Source: Opitutus sp. ER46 (GTDB taxonomy: Bacteria > Verrucomicrobiota > Verrucomicrobiia > Opitutales > Opitutaceae). Taken from it: a stretch of 64,000 bases of DNA. The stretch is taken from assembly GCF_003054705.1 (NCBI RefSeq), contig NZ_QAYX01000024.1, positions 372,001 through 436,000 of the forward strand. The letters run 5' to 3'. Below the pieces are notes generated by a model. The model was not told the DNA's origin. It saw only the letters and a list, made by a program, of their open reading frames with translations, and searched no databases. The translations under genes were made by a program, and so were the position numbers. Below are positions 1-9,823 of the stretch, one piece after another. Numbering within the stretch: the stretch's first letter is position 1; each line of letters opens with the position of its first letter.

Positions 1-424
1 GCGAAGCGATGATCAGGCCGTTGATGCCGCGCGTCTCCAGGATGCGGTTCAGTCGCGCCTGCGTCAGCCCCGGCTCGCTCATCCAGAAATGCTCCAGTTT
101 GAACCCGAGGTCCTGCGCCTTGGCCGCCGCGCCGGCGTAGAACTGCGGGTGTGCGGTCACCTTCTGCCAGCCAAACCGCGTGTTCCAGTTGGTCACGTAT
201 GCGAGCGTCGGCGGATTTCGCCGCGGCATCGTCTTGCTGCGGTACGCCACCAGCGCCTGCAGGTAGGGATCGGGTCGGTAGCCCATCCGCTCCGCCAGCT
301 TCTGAATGCGCGTCCGCGTCTCCTGCGGCAGCCGCGGATGATTGCGCAGCGCCAGGGAAACGGTCGTGACGTGGACGCCGGCTTTGCGGGCGACGTCGGC
401 TAGGGTGGTCCGGCGTTCGTTCAC
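1..424 (-). CDS. LacI-family transcriptional regulator, partial (C-terminus outside window)
   Basis: The reverse strand reads from a GTG at 424 as MNERRTTLADVARKAGVHV and continues to the window edge, giving about 141 residues. Residues 6-27 form the LacI helix-turn-helix (TLADVARKAGVHVTTVSLAL) followed by the usual hinge-like region (RTRIQKLAERMGYRPDPYLQAL). The sugar-binding domain begins near residue 60 and is cut off. LacI proteins bind operators and release or bind them on sensing a sugar. It diverges from the symporter and xylanase genes starting at 586, so it is the natural candidate regulator of that run. The GTG start is chosen because it gives the normal short N-terminus; no Shine-Dalgarno sequence is visible. 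I see no clear palindromic operator in 425-585. Confidence 0.88.
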   Translation of the reverse strand, partial: MNERRTTLADVARKAGVHVTTVSLALRNHPRLPQETRTRIQKLAERMGYRPDPYLQALVAYRSKTMPRRNPPTLAYVTNWNTRFGWQKVTAHPQFYAGAAAKAQDLGFKLEHFWMSEPGLTQARLNRILETRGINGLIIAS

Positions 425-585
425 GGCCGCGATGGGAGCAGGCGCCCGGGCTGGTTCAAGTCTATTGTTAGTCTCCACCCCCGCTTGTGGCTTGGCGGCC
501 CCCCCGGCGAAATCCCACCATTACCTAGCTGAACCGCCTGGCGTGGTGCGCCCCTTGCCCTGCGCCACTCACCCCTTTCAACCCC

Positions 586-2091
586 ATGGCTGCCCCTACT
601 GAACGCCTGTCCTTCCGGGAGAAGTCCGGCTACGCCGTCGGCGACATCGCCACCAACTTCTTCTTCCAGTCGATGATCCTCTACCAGACCCGTTTCTATA
701 CGGATACGGTGGGGCTCTCGGCCGTCGCGGTCGGCATGATGTTCCTGGTGCTGCGTCTGGCGGACGCGCTCGTCGACCCGGTCGTCGGCGCGCTTTCCGA
801 CCGCACCCAGACGCGCTGGGGCAAGTTCCGCCCGTGGATCCTCTGGACGGCCGTGCCCTTCGGCCTGGTCTTCTGGCTCGTCTACCTTTCCCCGAGCTTC
901 GGGCCCATGGGCAAACTGGTGTACGCCTACATGACCTACACCCTGGTCATGATGCTCTACTCGGCGAACAACACGCCGTACTCCGCGTTGATGGGCGTCA
1001 TGACTCCCGACGCGGGTGAGCGCACCAGCGTCGCCAGTTACCGCTTCGTCGCCGCCCTCGTCGGCCAGTTCATCGTGCAGGCGCTGACGCTCCCGCTCGT
1101 CGACAAGTTCGGCCAGGGCAACAGCGCCCACGGCTGGGCCGTCACGATGGGCATCCTGGGCGTGGCGATCGTCGTCCTGAACCTGATCGTGTTCGCGACC
1201 ACGAAGGAACGCGTTCTGCCGATGACGGCGCAGAAGTCGTCGCTCAAGCAGGACCTCAAGGACGTGTTCACCTGCGGCCCGTGGCTGGTGATGTTCGTGC
1301 TTACGCTGCTGATCTTCACCACGTTGGTCGTCCGCGGCAGCTCGCTGAACTATTTCTGCTCGTACTTCCTCGACCAGGGGGCGGTTCGCAGCTTCCTCGA
1401 AAACCTCGGGCTCGGCACCGCCGCGACGGGCGTCGAGACCGGCTGGTGGAAGTGGACCCTTGGCGCCCTCGGTCTCCTGGTGAAACCCGACGGCTCCAAC
1501 GCCGCGGGCGTCGGCTTCAGCCTCATGATGGTCGCCGGCAGCCTGATTCAGATCGTCGGCATCATCTGCTCGAAGCCGCTGGCCGATCGCTTTGGCAAAA
1601 AGGCGGTCTTCATCTCCGGCATGGCCGTCACGATGCTTGCCACCGTGATGGTGTTCTTTGTCACGCCGACCTCAATGAACCTGCTGGTGTTCGCGAGCAT
1701 CCTCTGGCCGCTCGGCTGGGGCCCGACCGTCCCGCTGCTCTGGGTGATGATCGCCGACGTCGCCGACTACTCCGAGTGGAAGACCTCCCGCCGGGCCACC
1801 GGCTTCATGTACGCCGGCATTCTCTTTGCCCTCAAGGCGGGCCTCGGCCTCGGTGGCGCGCTCAGCGGCTGGATCATCGCGGCCTACGGGTACGTGCCCA
1901 ACGCCGTCCAGAGCCCCCATGCCCTCCTCGGCATCCGGCTCGGTGCCAGCATCTACGCGGCCATCCCGTTCGCCCTCGGCCTGGTCTGCCTCGCGATCTA
2001 CCCCATCGGCAAGGCGCTCAACCTCCGCATCCAGGACGAACTCGCCGAGCGCCGGAGGCAGATGGCGGCGGGCGTCGCTGCCGCCAGTTAA
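586..2091 (+). CDS. GPH-family glycoside/pentoside/hexuronide:cation symporter (MFS)
   Basis: The 501-residue protein has about 12 hydrophobic segments and the GPH signature order: an N-terminal GYAVGDIATNFFFQSMI, then DALVDPVVGALSDRTQTRWGKFRPWI between helices 2 and 3, and the YSEWKTSRRATG motif near residue 395. Family members import xylosides, melibiose, glucuronides or related sugars with H+ or Na+ across the inner membrane. It leads a same-strand run with GH8, GH67 and GH43 genes, so xylo-oligosaccharides or aldouronic acids are the likely cargo; this is inferred from context. The start is the ATG after a C-rich leader. The opposing LacI gene is the probable regulator. Confidence 0.9.
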   Translation: MAAPTERLSFREKSGYAVGDIATNFFFQSMILYQTRFYTDTVGLSAVAVGMMFLVLRLADALVDPVVGALSDRTQTRWGKFRPWILWTAVPFGLVFWLVYLSPSFGPMGKLVYAYMTYTLVMMLYSANNTPYSALMGVMTPDAGERTSVASYRFVAALVGQFIVQALTLPLVDKFGQGNSAHGWAVTMGILGVAIVVLNLIVFATTKERVLPMTAQKSSLKQDLKDVFTCGPWLVMFVLTLLIFTTLVVRGSSLNYFCSYFLDQGAVRSFLENLGLGTAATGVETGWWKWTLGALGLLVKPDGSNAAGVGFSLMMVAGSLIQIVGIICSKPLADRFGKKAVFISGMAVTMLATVMVFFVTPTSMNLLVFASILWPLGWGPTVPLLWVMIADVADYSEWKTSRRATGFMYAGILFALKAGLGLGGALSGWIIAAYGYVPNAVQSPHALLGIRLGASIYAAIPFALGLVCLAIYPIGKALNLRIQDELAERRRQMAAGVAAAS

Positions 2092-2206
2092 GCGACCGCC
2101 CGCGCGGCGCGGTCGTCCGTTCCCTCTTTCCATTCCCCCCAATGCAGGGTCCGCCCATCCGGGGCGGCCTTGCTCCTGCCCGCGAACCGCCAACCCACCA
2201 CAAACC

Positions 2207-3547
2207 ATGTCCCTCCCCCTTGTCGCCCCGGAGGACGCGGAGCCTTGCCCGGCTCCCACCAGGTCCTGTGCCGGGACGCCGCCCGCTCCTTCCCGCCGGG
2301 GCGGGGGCGGTGTGCGCCGCGGCCTCGCGACCTTCGGTTTGGCCGTCGCCTTGCTGGCGCCTGCGCTCGCGGCCAGCCCGGCTCCGCGTCCCGCCGCCAC
2401 GACGGGCGAGTATCGGAACCTCTTCCGTGAATACCTGGGCAAGTCCGACGTGGAGGTCTCCGCCCGCATCCAGGCCGCGTGGCGGCAGATCGTGAGCGGC
2501 GATCCCGACTCGCAACGGCTGTTCTACCCGGTGGCGGGCGGCATGGCTTATGTGCCCGATATCGCCAGCAACGACGTCCGCAGCGAGGGGATGTCGTACC
2601 TGATGATGCTGGCGGTGCAGCTGAACGACCAGGCGGTGTTCGACGCGGTCTGGAAATATGCGCGGCATTACATGTACCACGAGAGCGGCCCGTTCCGCGG
2701 TTACTTTTCCTGGCACACCGCCTTTGACGGGCGGCGGCTGAGCAACGGCCCGGCGCCGGATGGAGAGGAGTGGTTCGTGATGGCCTTGTTCTTTGCCTCG
2801 CATCGCTGGGGTGATGGCCCGGGCGTCCTGGCCTATGGCGCCGAGGCCCAGCAGCTCCTGCGCACGATGCTGCACAAGCACGAGGAACCGGACCGCGGCC
2901 CGATCACCGCGATGTTCGACCGCCTCGCCCGCCAGGTGAATTTCGTTCCGCAGGGCCCGGGCGCGCGCTTCACCGATCCCTCCTACCATCTGCCCGCCTT
3001 CTACGAACTGTGGGCCCGCTGGGCGGCGGACCCGGCCGACCGTGCCTTCCTGGCCGAACTCGCGCCCACCAGCCGCGAGCACTTCCGCCGCGCGGCCCAT
3101 CCGAAGACCGGCCTCATGCCGGACTACGCCAACTTCGACGGCACCCCGTACGTGCGCGATGGCCATGAGGACTTCCGCTACGACGCCTGGCGCACACTCT
3201 CCAACCCGGCGCTCGACTACGCCTGGTGGGCCGCCGATCCATGGCAGATCGAACAAAGCAATCGCGTGCTGCGCTTCCTGCTCTCGCAGGGCCCGAACTG
3301 CCCGGATCGGTTCAAGCTCGATGGCACCCCGATCTCCGAGGACGTGAACTCGCCGGGCCTCATCGCGATGGCGGCGACCGCCGCGCTCGTGGCTGACCGC
3401 GCCTGCGGCGAACCGTTTGTCCGCCAGCTCTGGGAGCTGCCACAACCAACCGGCCGCTACCGCTACTACAACGGCCTGCTGACCATGATCGCGTTGCTGG
3501 AGGTCGGCGGTCAGTTCCGCATCCATCATCCGCCGGCGGCACGCTGA
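2207..3547 (+). CDS. GH8 family glycoside hydrolase, reducing-end xylose-releasing exo-oligoxylanase-like
   Basis: This 446-residue protein has a long polar N-terminus, then a hydrophobic signal segment (about residues 43-63), then a GH8 (alpha/alpha)6 barrel. The motif SEGMSYLMM places the catalytic acid at Glu127, and FRYDAWR places the candidate catalytic base at Asp326. The 199-residue spacing is close to that known for Bacillus Rex (Glu70 and Asp263). Rex enzymes remove xylose from the reducing end of xylo-oligosaccharides. Other GH8 members are endo-glucanases or chitosanases; the neighbouring alpha-glucuronidase and GH43 favour the xylan activity. The ATG at 2207 is chosen because it begins the segment leading into the signal peptide; the frame stays open further upstream without a good start. 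Confidence 0.85.
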   Translation: MSLPLVAPEDAEPCPAPTRSCAGTPPAPSRRGGGGVRRGLATFGLAVALLAPALAASPAPRPAATTGEYRNLFREYLGKSDVEVSARIQAAWRQIVSGDPDSQRLFYPVAGGMAYVPDIASNDVRSEGMSYLMMLAVQLNDQAVFDAVWKYARHYMYHESGPFRGYFSWHTAFDGRRLSNGPAPDGEEWFVMALFFASHRWGDGPGVLAYGAEAQQLLRTMLHKHEEPDRGPITAMFDRLARQVNFVPQGPGARFTDPSYHLPAFYELWARWAADPADRAFLAELAPTSREHFRRAAHPKTGLMPDYANFDGTPYVRDGHEDFRYDAWRTLSNPALDYAWWAADPWQIEQSNRVLRFLLSQGPNCPDRFKLDGTPISEDVNSPGLIAMAATAALVADRACGEPFVRQLWELPQPTGRYRYYNGLLTMIALLEVGGQFRIHHPPAAR

Positions 3548-3592
3548 CGTTTGCCCGCGCCCGCTCCCGTTCTCAACCCATCCCTGTCTCCC

Positions 3593-5869
3593 ATGCGTTG
3601 CGCCACCGTCTCGTCCGCCTCCGCTGGCCGGAGTTCGGCCTCCGCCCTCCCGCCCCGTCGCGTTCGTCGTCACGGTTCTTCCGTCGGTGCCCTCCTGGGG
3701 CTCGTCGCGGTGCTGGGATGCCTCCTTTCGCTGCCGGCGGCGCGGGGCGAGGACGGCTATCGGCTTTGGCTGCGGTACGACCCGGTGGTGGACCCGGCCG
3801 TGCGCCAGGCGTATGTCGAGGCGCTCGGCGAGATCGTCATCGCCGAGCCCACCGGCCCGGAGATGCCGGCGGCGACGCTGGCCGCCGCGCGGGATGAACT
3901 GGTGCACGGGTTGCGCGGGCTGCTGGGCACCGATGTGCCGGTGCGGCCTACCGCCACCGCGCCGGGAGCGCTGCTCGTGGGCACCACCGCCAACGCGGCG
4001 CTGCTCGCCCTCGTGACCGAGACCGACCTGCGGGCCGCCGGGCCGGAGGGCTACATCGTCCGGCAGGTCAAGGTCGACGGCCGCTCGCGGATCCTCCTCC
4101 TGGCGAACCATGAGGTGGGCGTGCTCTACGGCGCGTTCGCGTTGCTGCGCCACCTGCAGCTCGGGGAGCCGCTCACCGGTCTCAACCTCGTGAGCGCGCC
4201 GCGCATCCAGCGCCGGCTGCTGAACCACTGGGACAACCTCAACCGCACGGTCGAACGCGGCTACGCGGGCCAGTCGCTCTGGGACTGGTTCATCCTGCCG
4301 GACTATCTCAGCCCGCGCTACCGCGACTACGCCCGCGCCTGCGCCTCGCTGGGGCTCAACGGCACCGTCCTCACCAACGTCAATGCCAACGCTCTCGTCC
4401 TGACGCCCGCGTACCTCGAGAAGGTGGCGGCGCTCGCCGGCGTTTTCCGGCCCTACGGTATTCGCGTTTACCTTACCGCCCGCTTCAGCGCGCCGAAGGA
4501 GATCGGCGGCCTGCCCACGGCGGACCCGCTCGATGCCGGCGTGAAACGCTGGTGGCGCGCCAAGGTCGACGAGATCTACCGCCATGTGCCCGATTTCGGC
4601 GGCTTCCTCGTCAAGGCCAACTCCGAGGGCCAGCCGGGGCCGCAGGACTACGGCCGCAACCACGCGGACGGCGCCAACCTCCTCGCCGACGTCCTCGCGC
4701 CGCACAACGGCGTCGTGATCTGGCGCGCCTTCGTGTACGACGCGAACGTACCCGACGACCGGGCCAAGCAGGCGTACACCGAGTTCCGGCCGCTCGACGG
4801 TCAGTTCCGCGACAACGTCATCGTGCAGGTGAAGAACGGCCCGATCGATTTCATGCCGCGGGAGCCGTTCCACCCGCTCTTCGGGGCGATGCCCCGCACC
4901 CCGTTGTGCGCCGAGCTGCAGATCACCCAGGAATACCTGGGCGGCGCGGCCAACCTGGCATTCCTGGCGCCGATGTGGAGCGAGGTGCTCACGGCCGACA
5001 CCCAGGCCGCCGGCCCTGGTTCGACCGTCGGCCGTGTCGTCGACGGCAGTTTCGACCTGCACGGCATTTCGATGATCGCCGGCGTCGCCAACCTCGGCTC
5101 CGACCGCAACTGGACCGGCCATCCGCTCGCGCAGGCCAACTGGTACGCGTTCGGCCGGCTGGCGTGGGACCACACCCTCCCGCCCGCCGCGATCGCGAAC
5201 GAATGGACCCGCCTCACCTATGGCAACGCCCCGGCGGTCGTCGCCCCGCTGACGCGCATGCTGCTCGAGTCCCGGGAAGCGGTGGTGAATTACGAGATGC
5301 CGCTCGGGCTCCATCACCTGATGGCCGAGGGGCACCACTACGGCCCCGGCCCCTGGGTCGACCACCTGCCGCGGGCCGACTGGAACTCCGTGTATTACCA
5401 TCGGGCCGACGCGCAGGGGATCGGCTTTGACCGCAGCGCCAACGGCTCCAACGGCGTGGCCCAGTACGCGACGCCCGTCGCGCAACTCTGGGGCGATCCC
5501 GCGCGCTGCCCGGACGAGTTTCTGCTGTGGTTCCATCATCTCCCATGGGATCACCGGATGCGGTCGGGCCGGACGCTGTGGGACGAGATCTGCCTGCACT
5601 ATCAACTCGGCGTCGACACGGTCCGCGCGTGGCTGCCGCTGTGGGCGGGCGTCCAGGACCGGGTGGATGCCGAGCGCTGGGCGCATGTGGACGCGCTGCT
5701 GCGGCGGCAGGAGCAGGATGCCCGCACCTGGCGCGATGCGTGTATCCTATATTTCCAGACGTTCGCCCGTCGCCCGATCCCGAACGGGGTCGAGCAACCC
5801 GAGCACCACCTCGAGTACTACAAGGCGATCCAGCTCCGCTACGTGCCCGGCGACCCGAGCGCAAAATGA
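3593..5869 (+). CDS. aguA: GH67 alpha-glucuronidase
   Basis: This 758-residue secreted protein cleaves (4-O-methyl-)glucuronic acid from the non-reducing terminal xylose of xylo-oligosaccharides. The catalytic set is recognisable: the acid Glu345 in KANSEGQPGPQDYGR, Asp419 in NGPIDFMPREP and Glu447 in ITQEYLGG. The spacing of 74 and 28 residues matches the Cellvibrio GlcA67A triad (292, 365, 393). A hydrophobic signal segment lies at about residues 31-48 after a basic region. The ATG at 3593 is preferred over an in-frame TTG at 3551. The gene begins 45 bp after the GH8 stop and is followed at 70 bp by GH43, consistent with one operon. Length is typical of the family. Confidence 0.95.
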   Translation: MRCATVSSASAGRSSASALPPRRVRRHGSSVGALLGLVAVLGCLLSLPAARGEDGYRLWLRYDPVVDPAVRQAYVEALGEIVIAEPTGPEMPAATLAAARDELVHGLRGLLGTDVPVRPTATAPGALLVGTTANAALLALVTETDLRAAGPEGYIVRQVKVDGRSRILLLANHEVGVLYGAFALLRHLQLGEPLTGLNLVSAPRIQRRLLNHWDNLNRTVERGYAGQSLWDWFILPDYLSPRYRDYARACASLGLNGTVLTNVNANALVLTPAYLEKVAALAGVFRPYGIRVYLTARFSAPKEIGGLPTADPLDAGVKRWWRAKVDEIYRHVPDFGGFLVKANSEGQPGPQDYGRNHADGANLLADVLAPHNGVVIWRAFVYDANVPDDRAKQAYTEFRPLDGQFRDNVIVQVKNGPIDFMPREPFHPLFGAMPRTPLCAELQITQEYLGGAANLAFLAPMWSEVLTADTQAAGPGSTVGRVVDGSFDLHGISMIAGVANLGSDRNWTGHPLAQANWYAFGRLAWDHTLPPAAIANEWTRLTYGNAPAVVAPLTRMLLESREAVVNYEMPLGLHHLMAEGHHYGPGPWVDHLPRADWNSVYYHRADAQGIGFDRSANGSNGVAQYATPVAQLWGDPARCPDEFLLWFHHLPWDHRMRSGRTLWDEICLHYQLGVDTVRAWLPLWAGVQDRVDAERWAHVDALLRRQEQDARTWRDACILYFQTFARRPIPNGVEQPEHHLEYYKAIQLRYVPGDPSAK

Positions 5870-5938
5870 GCGCGCGGCCCGGTCTGCGCGACAGGGCGCG
5901 GGTCGCGCGCCCGGCCCGCGCGGCGAACTCCGCCCGTC

Positions 5939-7633
5939 ATGCCCTTTATGAAAAAGTCCCTGTGCCTTGCCCTGCTGGGAATCGCCGCGATGGTGCGCGG
6001 CGCCACCCCGACCGTGACCTTCCATAACTTTGAGTACTCCGGCCGCGACGCGGTGTTCGCGGCGTCCGCTCCCGCGGGCACCTACCGCAACCCGATCCTG
6101 GCGGGGTTTTATCCCGACCCCAGCATCTGCCGGGTGGGGGATGACTTCTACCTCATCAACTCCACCTTCGCGTACTTTCCGGGCATCCCGATCTTTCACA
6201 GCCGGGACCTGGTGAACTGGCGGCAGCTTGGCCACGTGATCTCGCGGCCGGAGCAGTTGCGCTACGACGGGCTCGGGGTGTCGCGCGGCATTTTCGCGCC
6301 GGCGATCAGCCACCACGACGGGGTGTTCTATGTCGTGTGCACGATGGTCGACGGCGGCGGCAATTTTGTCGTCACCGCCCGCGATCCGGCCGGCCCCTGG
6401 TCCGATCCGACCTATTTCGATTTCGAGGGCATCGATCCCTCGCTCTTCTTCGATGACGACGGCCGCGCGTGGCTGGTGAACAACGGCGCGCCCGAGGGGA
6501 ACCCCCGGTACGACGGGCATCGCGCCATCTGGCAGCAGGAGTTCGACCCGCGCACGCGCACGCTTATCGGGCCGCGCCGGGTGATCGTGAACGGCGGCGT
6601 GGACCTCGCCCGGAAACCGATCTGGGTGGAGGGCCCTCACCTCTACAAGCGCGACGGCTGGTACTATCTCTGTTGCGCCGAGGGCGGCACGGCCGAGGGA
6701 CACTCGCAGGTGATCTTCCGCAGCCGGCAGGTGACCGGGCCGTTCGTGCCGTGGGACCAGAATCCGATTCTCACGCAGCGGAACCTCGATGGCGGCGCGG
6801 CCGGCGCGGTGACCTCGACGGGCCATGCCGATCTCGTGGTGGGCCCGGACGGCGGCTGGTGGGCGGTGTTTCTCGGCTGCCGGCCGTATGCCGACGGCAC
6901 GCTCTACCATACCGGCCGTGAAACCTTCCTGTTGCCCGTGCGCTGGACCGACGATGGCTGGCCGGTGATCCTGCCGGCGGGCGCGCGCGTGTCCGCCGTC
7001 GGGGCAGGGCCCCGTGCGCAAGGCGTTGCGCCGGCCGTCGCCCCCCGCGGCACCGCGGTGCCGCTCAACGGAAACTTCACCTGGCGCGATGCCTTCGACC
7101 AGCCGACGCTGTCGCCACTTTGGCTGACGCTACGCACCCTGCACTCCCCTTGGTGGCGCTTGCGCCCGGGCGGCGGCCTTGAGGTGACGCCGCTGGCCGC
7201 CTCCCTCGGGGGCAAGGCGAATCCCGCCTTTCTGGCCCGCCGGGTGCAGCACATGAATTTCGCCGCGCGCCTTGCGCTGGAGGTGCCGGCTCAGCCCGGC
7301 GTGGCCGCGGGGTTGGCGGTGTTTCAGAACGAGCGCCATCACTTTTTCTGCGGCGTCCGGCAGGGCGCGACCGGCGCGATGGCCTTTGTGGAGCAGGCCA
7401 GCGGCGAGGTCGTGAAGGTGCTCGCCACCAAGGAACTCCCCGCGGGTGCGCGCGTCGTCGAGCTGCGGGCCAGCGGGCAGGGCGCCACCCTTGATTTCCA
7501 CTGGTCCATCGCCCCGGGGGAGTGGCACTCGCTGCTCGATCACGCGGACGCGAAACTCCTCACCACGCGCGTCGCGGGCGGCTTTGTCGGCGCGACGGTG
7601 GGACCGCACGCCCGTCTCGAGCAGCCCGAGTAG
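5939..7633 (+). CDS. GH43 family beta-xylosidase / alpha-L-arabinofuranosidase-like, secreted
   Basis: The 564-residue protein starts with a short signal peptide (residues 4-21), followed by a five-bladed propeller. The general base is Asp60 in GFYPDPSICRVGDDFYL, the pKa-modulating Asp is in EGIDPSLFFDDDG (about residue 163), and the acid Glu is in WVEGPHLYKRDGWYYL (about residue 225). A C-terminal beta-sandwich (residues about 375-564) resembles the accessory domain of xylan-active GH43 enzymes. Substrate within GH43 cannot be settled from sequence alone, but the operon context points to xylo-oligosaccharides or arabinose side chains. An alternative start is the ATG at 5948 (MKK), which gives a cleaner signal peptide. 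Confidence 0.9.
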   Translation: MPFMKKSLCLALLGIAAMVRGATPTVTFHNFEYSGRDAVFAASAPAGTYRNPILAGFYPDPSICRVGDDFYLINSTFAYFPGIPIFHSRDLVNWRQLGHVISRPEQLRYDGLGVSRGIFAPAISHHDGVFYVVCTMVDGGGNFVVTARDPAGPWSDPTYFDFEGIDPSLFFDDDGRAWLVNNGAPEGNPRYDGHRAIWQQEFDPRTRTLIGPRRVIVNGGVDLARKPIWVEGPHLYKRDGWYYLCCAEGGTAEGHSQVIFRSRQVTGPFVPWDQNPILTQRNLDGGAAGAVTSTGHADLVVGPDGGWWAVFLGCRPYADGTLYHTGRETFLLPVRWTDDGWPVILPAGARVSAVGAGPRAQGVAPAVAPRGTAVPLNGNFTWRDAFDQPTLSPLWLTLRTLHSPWWRLRPGGGLEVTPLAASLGGKANPAFLARRVQHMNFAARLALEVPAQPGVAAGLAVFQNERHHFFCGVRQGATGAMAFVEQASGEVVKVLATKELPAGARVVELRASGQGATLDFHWSIAPGEWHSLLDHADAKLLTTRVAGGFVGATVGPHARLEQPE

Positions 7634-7816
7634 CGCGCCGAAGGCGACGCGTCCGGATGGGGGCAAATCCCGCCGGAAATGTCAGGTTTATCATTAAATC
7701 TTCCGTCTTGAGGCGGCGCGGCGCCCGCGCGCAGAGTGACGGAACCCTGCGCGCCCCGCGGCGTGCCGCTTCCGGCCCGCCCCGCAGCTTGGTCTCCTCC
7801 TGATCCGTTATCCCCC

Positions 7817-9823
7817 ATGATCACTGTTGCCGCTCGTCGCCTCCTGCTCGTTGCGCTCTCGGTTGTTTTGACCGTTTCGCTGGGCCGTACCGCGCCCGCA
7901 GCCTCGAACTCGCCGGTCTCACCGTCGCCGGCCGCAGGACGGTATCAGAATTTCAACGTGGCGATCTACATCCCCGTTGGCCTTGTCCGCCGGTTCACCG
8001 AACCCGCGGTGCTGGAGCGGGAGTGGGCGGTCATCAGCCGGGATCTGCGGGTCGACAAGGTGTACATCGAGACGCAGCGCGACCGGGTGCTCGCGGACGA
8101 GGCGTTGCTCGAGCGGGTGAAGGCCTTCTTCGCGACGCACGGGGTGGCCACCGCCGGCGGGATCACGTTCTCCGATGGTGGCGGCGGCCAGTTCCGCTCG
8201 TTCTGCTACACCGATCCGGCCGACCGCGCGTTCGTCCGGCAGGCCATGGAGCTCACCGCGCGGCATTTCGACGAGATCATCCTCGACGATTTCTTCTTCG
8301 TCACGACGAAGTATCCGTCCGACATCGAGGCGAAGGGCAGCCGCAGCTGGACCCAGTTCCGGCTCGAGTTGATGAACGAGGCGGGGCGTGAACTCGTGGT
8401 GCGCCCGGCCAAGGCCGTGAATCCACGGGCCCGCGTGATCATCAAGTACCCGAATTGGTACGAGCACTTTGCCGGCCTCGGTTTCGACCTGCAGGAGGGG
8501 CCGCGAATCTACGATGGCGTCTACACGGGGACGGAGACGCGGGATCCGCAGACGACCGACCAGTTCCTGCAGCAGTACGAGAGCTACCAGATCGTGCGTT
8601 ACCTGGAGAATATCGCCCCCAGCCGGAACGGCGGCGGCTGGGTCGACACCTTCAATCTCGAGTACGTCGACCGCTATGCGGAGCAGCTCTGGAACACCGT
8701 GTTCGCCAAGGCGCGCGAAATGACGCTCTTTAACTGGGCGGCGCTGCTGCAGCCGGCCGTGGCGGGCCAGCGGGCCGGGTGGGCCGGCGCGCGGACTTCC
8801 TTCCGCTGGGAGGAATTGATGGCGTATCGGCCGAAGCCTGACGGCACCGCCGCGCCGGCGGCGGTCGCGGGTGTCACCAGCGCCGCACCGAGCATGGCGC
8901 GCGTGGCCGGATACTCGCTCGACCTCGTGGATGCCTTCCTCGGGCGCCTCGGCCAGCCGATCGGGATTGCCAGTTACCGGCCGCCGCATGCGACCGGGGA
9001 CGACTTCCTGCACAACTACCTCGGGATGATCGGGCTGCCGATCGAGTTGTATCCTACCTTTCCCGACCAGGCGCCGGTCGTGCTGCTCACTGAGGCGGCG
9101 CGCTCGGATCCCGACCTCGTGGCGAAGATCAAGCGGCATCTCCTGGCTGGGAAATCGGTGATCGTGACCGCCAGCCTGTACCGTGCGCTGCACGGCCGCG
9201 GCATCGAGGAGATCGTGGAGATCGAGCCCACGGACAAACGCATCCTGTCCGACGGCTTCTCGACCGGGTATGGCGCCGGCGAACGGGTGGTGCACCCCAA
9301 CGCCGCCACCGGCGCGCCGCCGATCCTCTTCCCGCAGCTGCGCTTCCTCACCAACGACGCCTGGGCGCTGGTCAGCGCGATGTCCGACGGCGCGGGTTTC
9401 CCGCTGCTCCTGATGGATCGCTACGGGAAGGACGGCACGTTCTACGTCTGGAACCTGCCCGACAACTTCCGGCACCTGTACCGTCTCCCGCCGGCGGTGA
9501 CGCAGGCCGTGAAGGACGTGGTGATGCGGGGCTTCCCCGTGCGGCTCGACGGACCGAGTGAGGTGGCGCTGTTCGCCTACGACAACCACACCTTTATCGT
9601 GGAGTCGTACCGCGCGGCGGAGACGGCCGTGAAGCTGGGGACGCTAGGGGCAGGCCGGCGGATCCGCGATCTCGTCTCGGGTGAGGTGATCACCGGCACG
9701 CCGCCGCCCACCACGCGCACGCCCTGGGGCCAGCAGGCGCGCGAGCCACGCACCACCTTCGACGTCACGGTCCCGCCGCACAGCTTCCGGGTCTTCCAGC
9801 TCGAGGCGGTCGACAGAGACTGA
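7817..9823 (+). CDS. Secreted protein with TIM-barrel-like and GATase-like regions, family not recognised
   Basis: This 668-residue protein has a signal peptide (about residues 8-28) and a region from about 40 to 340 that reads like a (beta/alpha)8 hydrolase barrel: strand-like segments with acidic ends in HFDEIILDDFFFVTTKYP, RVIIKYPNWYEHF and YDGVYTGTETRD. A second alpha/beta region (about 400-520) has TEAARSDPDLVAKIKRHLLAGKSVIVTASL, resembling the glutamine-amidotransferase-like domain attached to several beta-galactosidase-type barrels. The C-terminus resembles a small beta-domain. I cannot name a glycoside hydrolase family. It is the last gene of the xylan run, 183 bp after GH43, so a role in xylan side-chain release is plausible but inferred. 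The ATG at 7817 precedes the signal peptide directly. Confidence 0.72.
   Translation: MITVAARRLLLVALSVVLTVSLGRTAPAASNSPVSPSPAAGRYQNFNVAIYIPVGLVRRFTEPAVLEREWAVISRDLRVDKVYIETQRDRVLADEALLERVKAFFATHGVATAGGITFSDGGGGQFRSFCYTDPADRAFVRQAMELTARHFDEIILDDFFFVTTKYPSDIEAKGSRSWTQFRLELMNEAGRELVVRPAKAVNPRARVIIKYPNWYEHFAGLGFDLQEGPRIYDGVYTGTETRDPQTTDQFLQQYESYQIVRYLENIAPSRNGGGWVDTFNLEYVDRYAEQLWNTVFAKAREMTLFNWAALLQPAVAGQRAGWAGARTSFRWEELMAYRPKPDGTAAPAAVAGVTSAAPSMARVAGYSLDLVDAFLGRLGQPIGIASYRPPHATGDDFLHNYLGMIGLPIELYPTFPDQAPVVLLTEAARSDPDLVAKIKRHLLAGKSVIVTASLYRALHGRGIEEIVEIEPTDKRILSDGFSTGYGAGERVVHPNAATGAPPILFPQLRFLTNDAWALVSAMSDGAGFPLLLMDRYGKDGTFYVWNLPDNFRHLYRLPPAVTQAVKDVVMRGFPVRLDGPSEVALFAYDNHTFIVESYRAAETAVKLGTLGAGRRIRDLVSGEVITGTPPPTTRTPWGQQAREPRTTFDVTVPPHSFRVFQLEAVDRD

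Noticed and set aside
425-585. LacI operator palindrome
   Set aside because: No convincing central-CG palindrome was found in the divergent spacer.
2018-5686. 1,222-residue reverse-strand open frame opposite GH8 and GH67
   Set aside because: Arg/Val/Gly-rich low-information translation with no family motifs, fully antisense to two genes with intact catalytic residues. High GC makes long antisense frames common.
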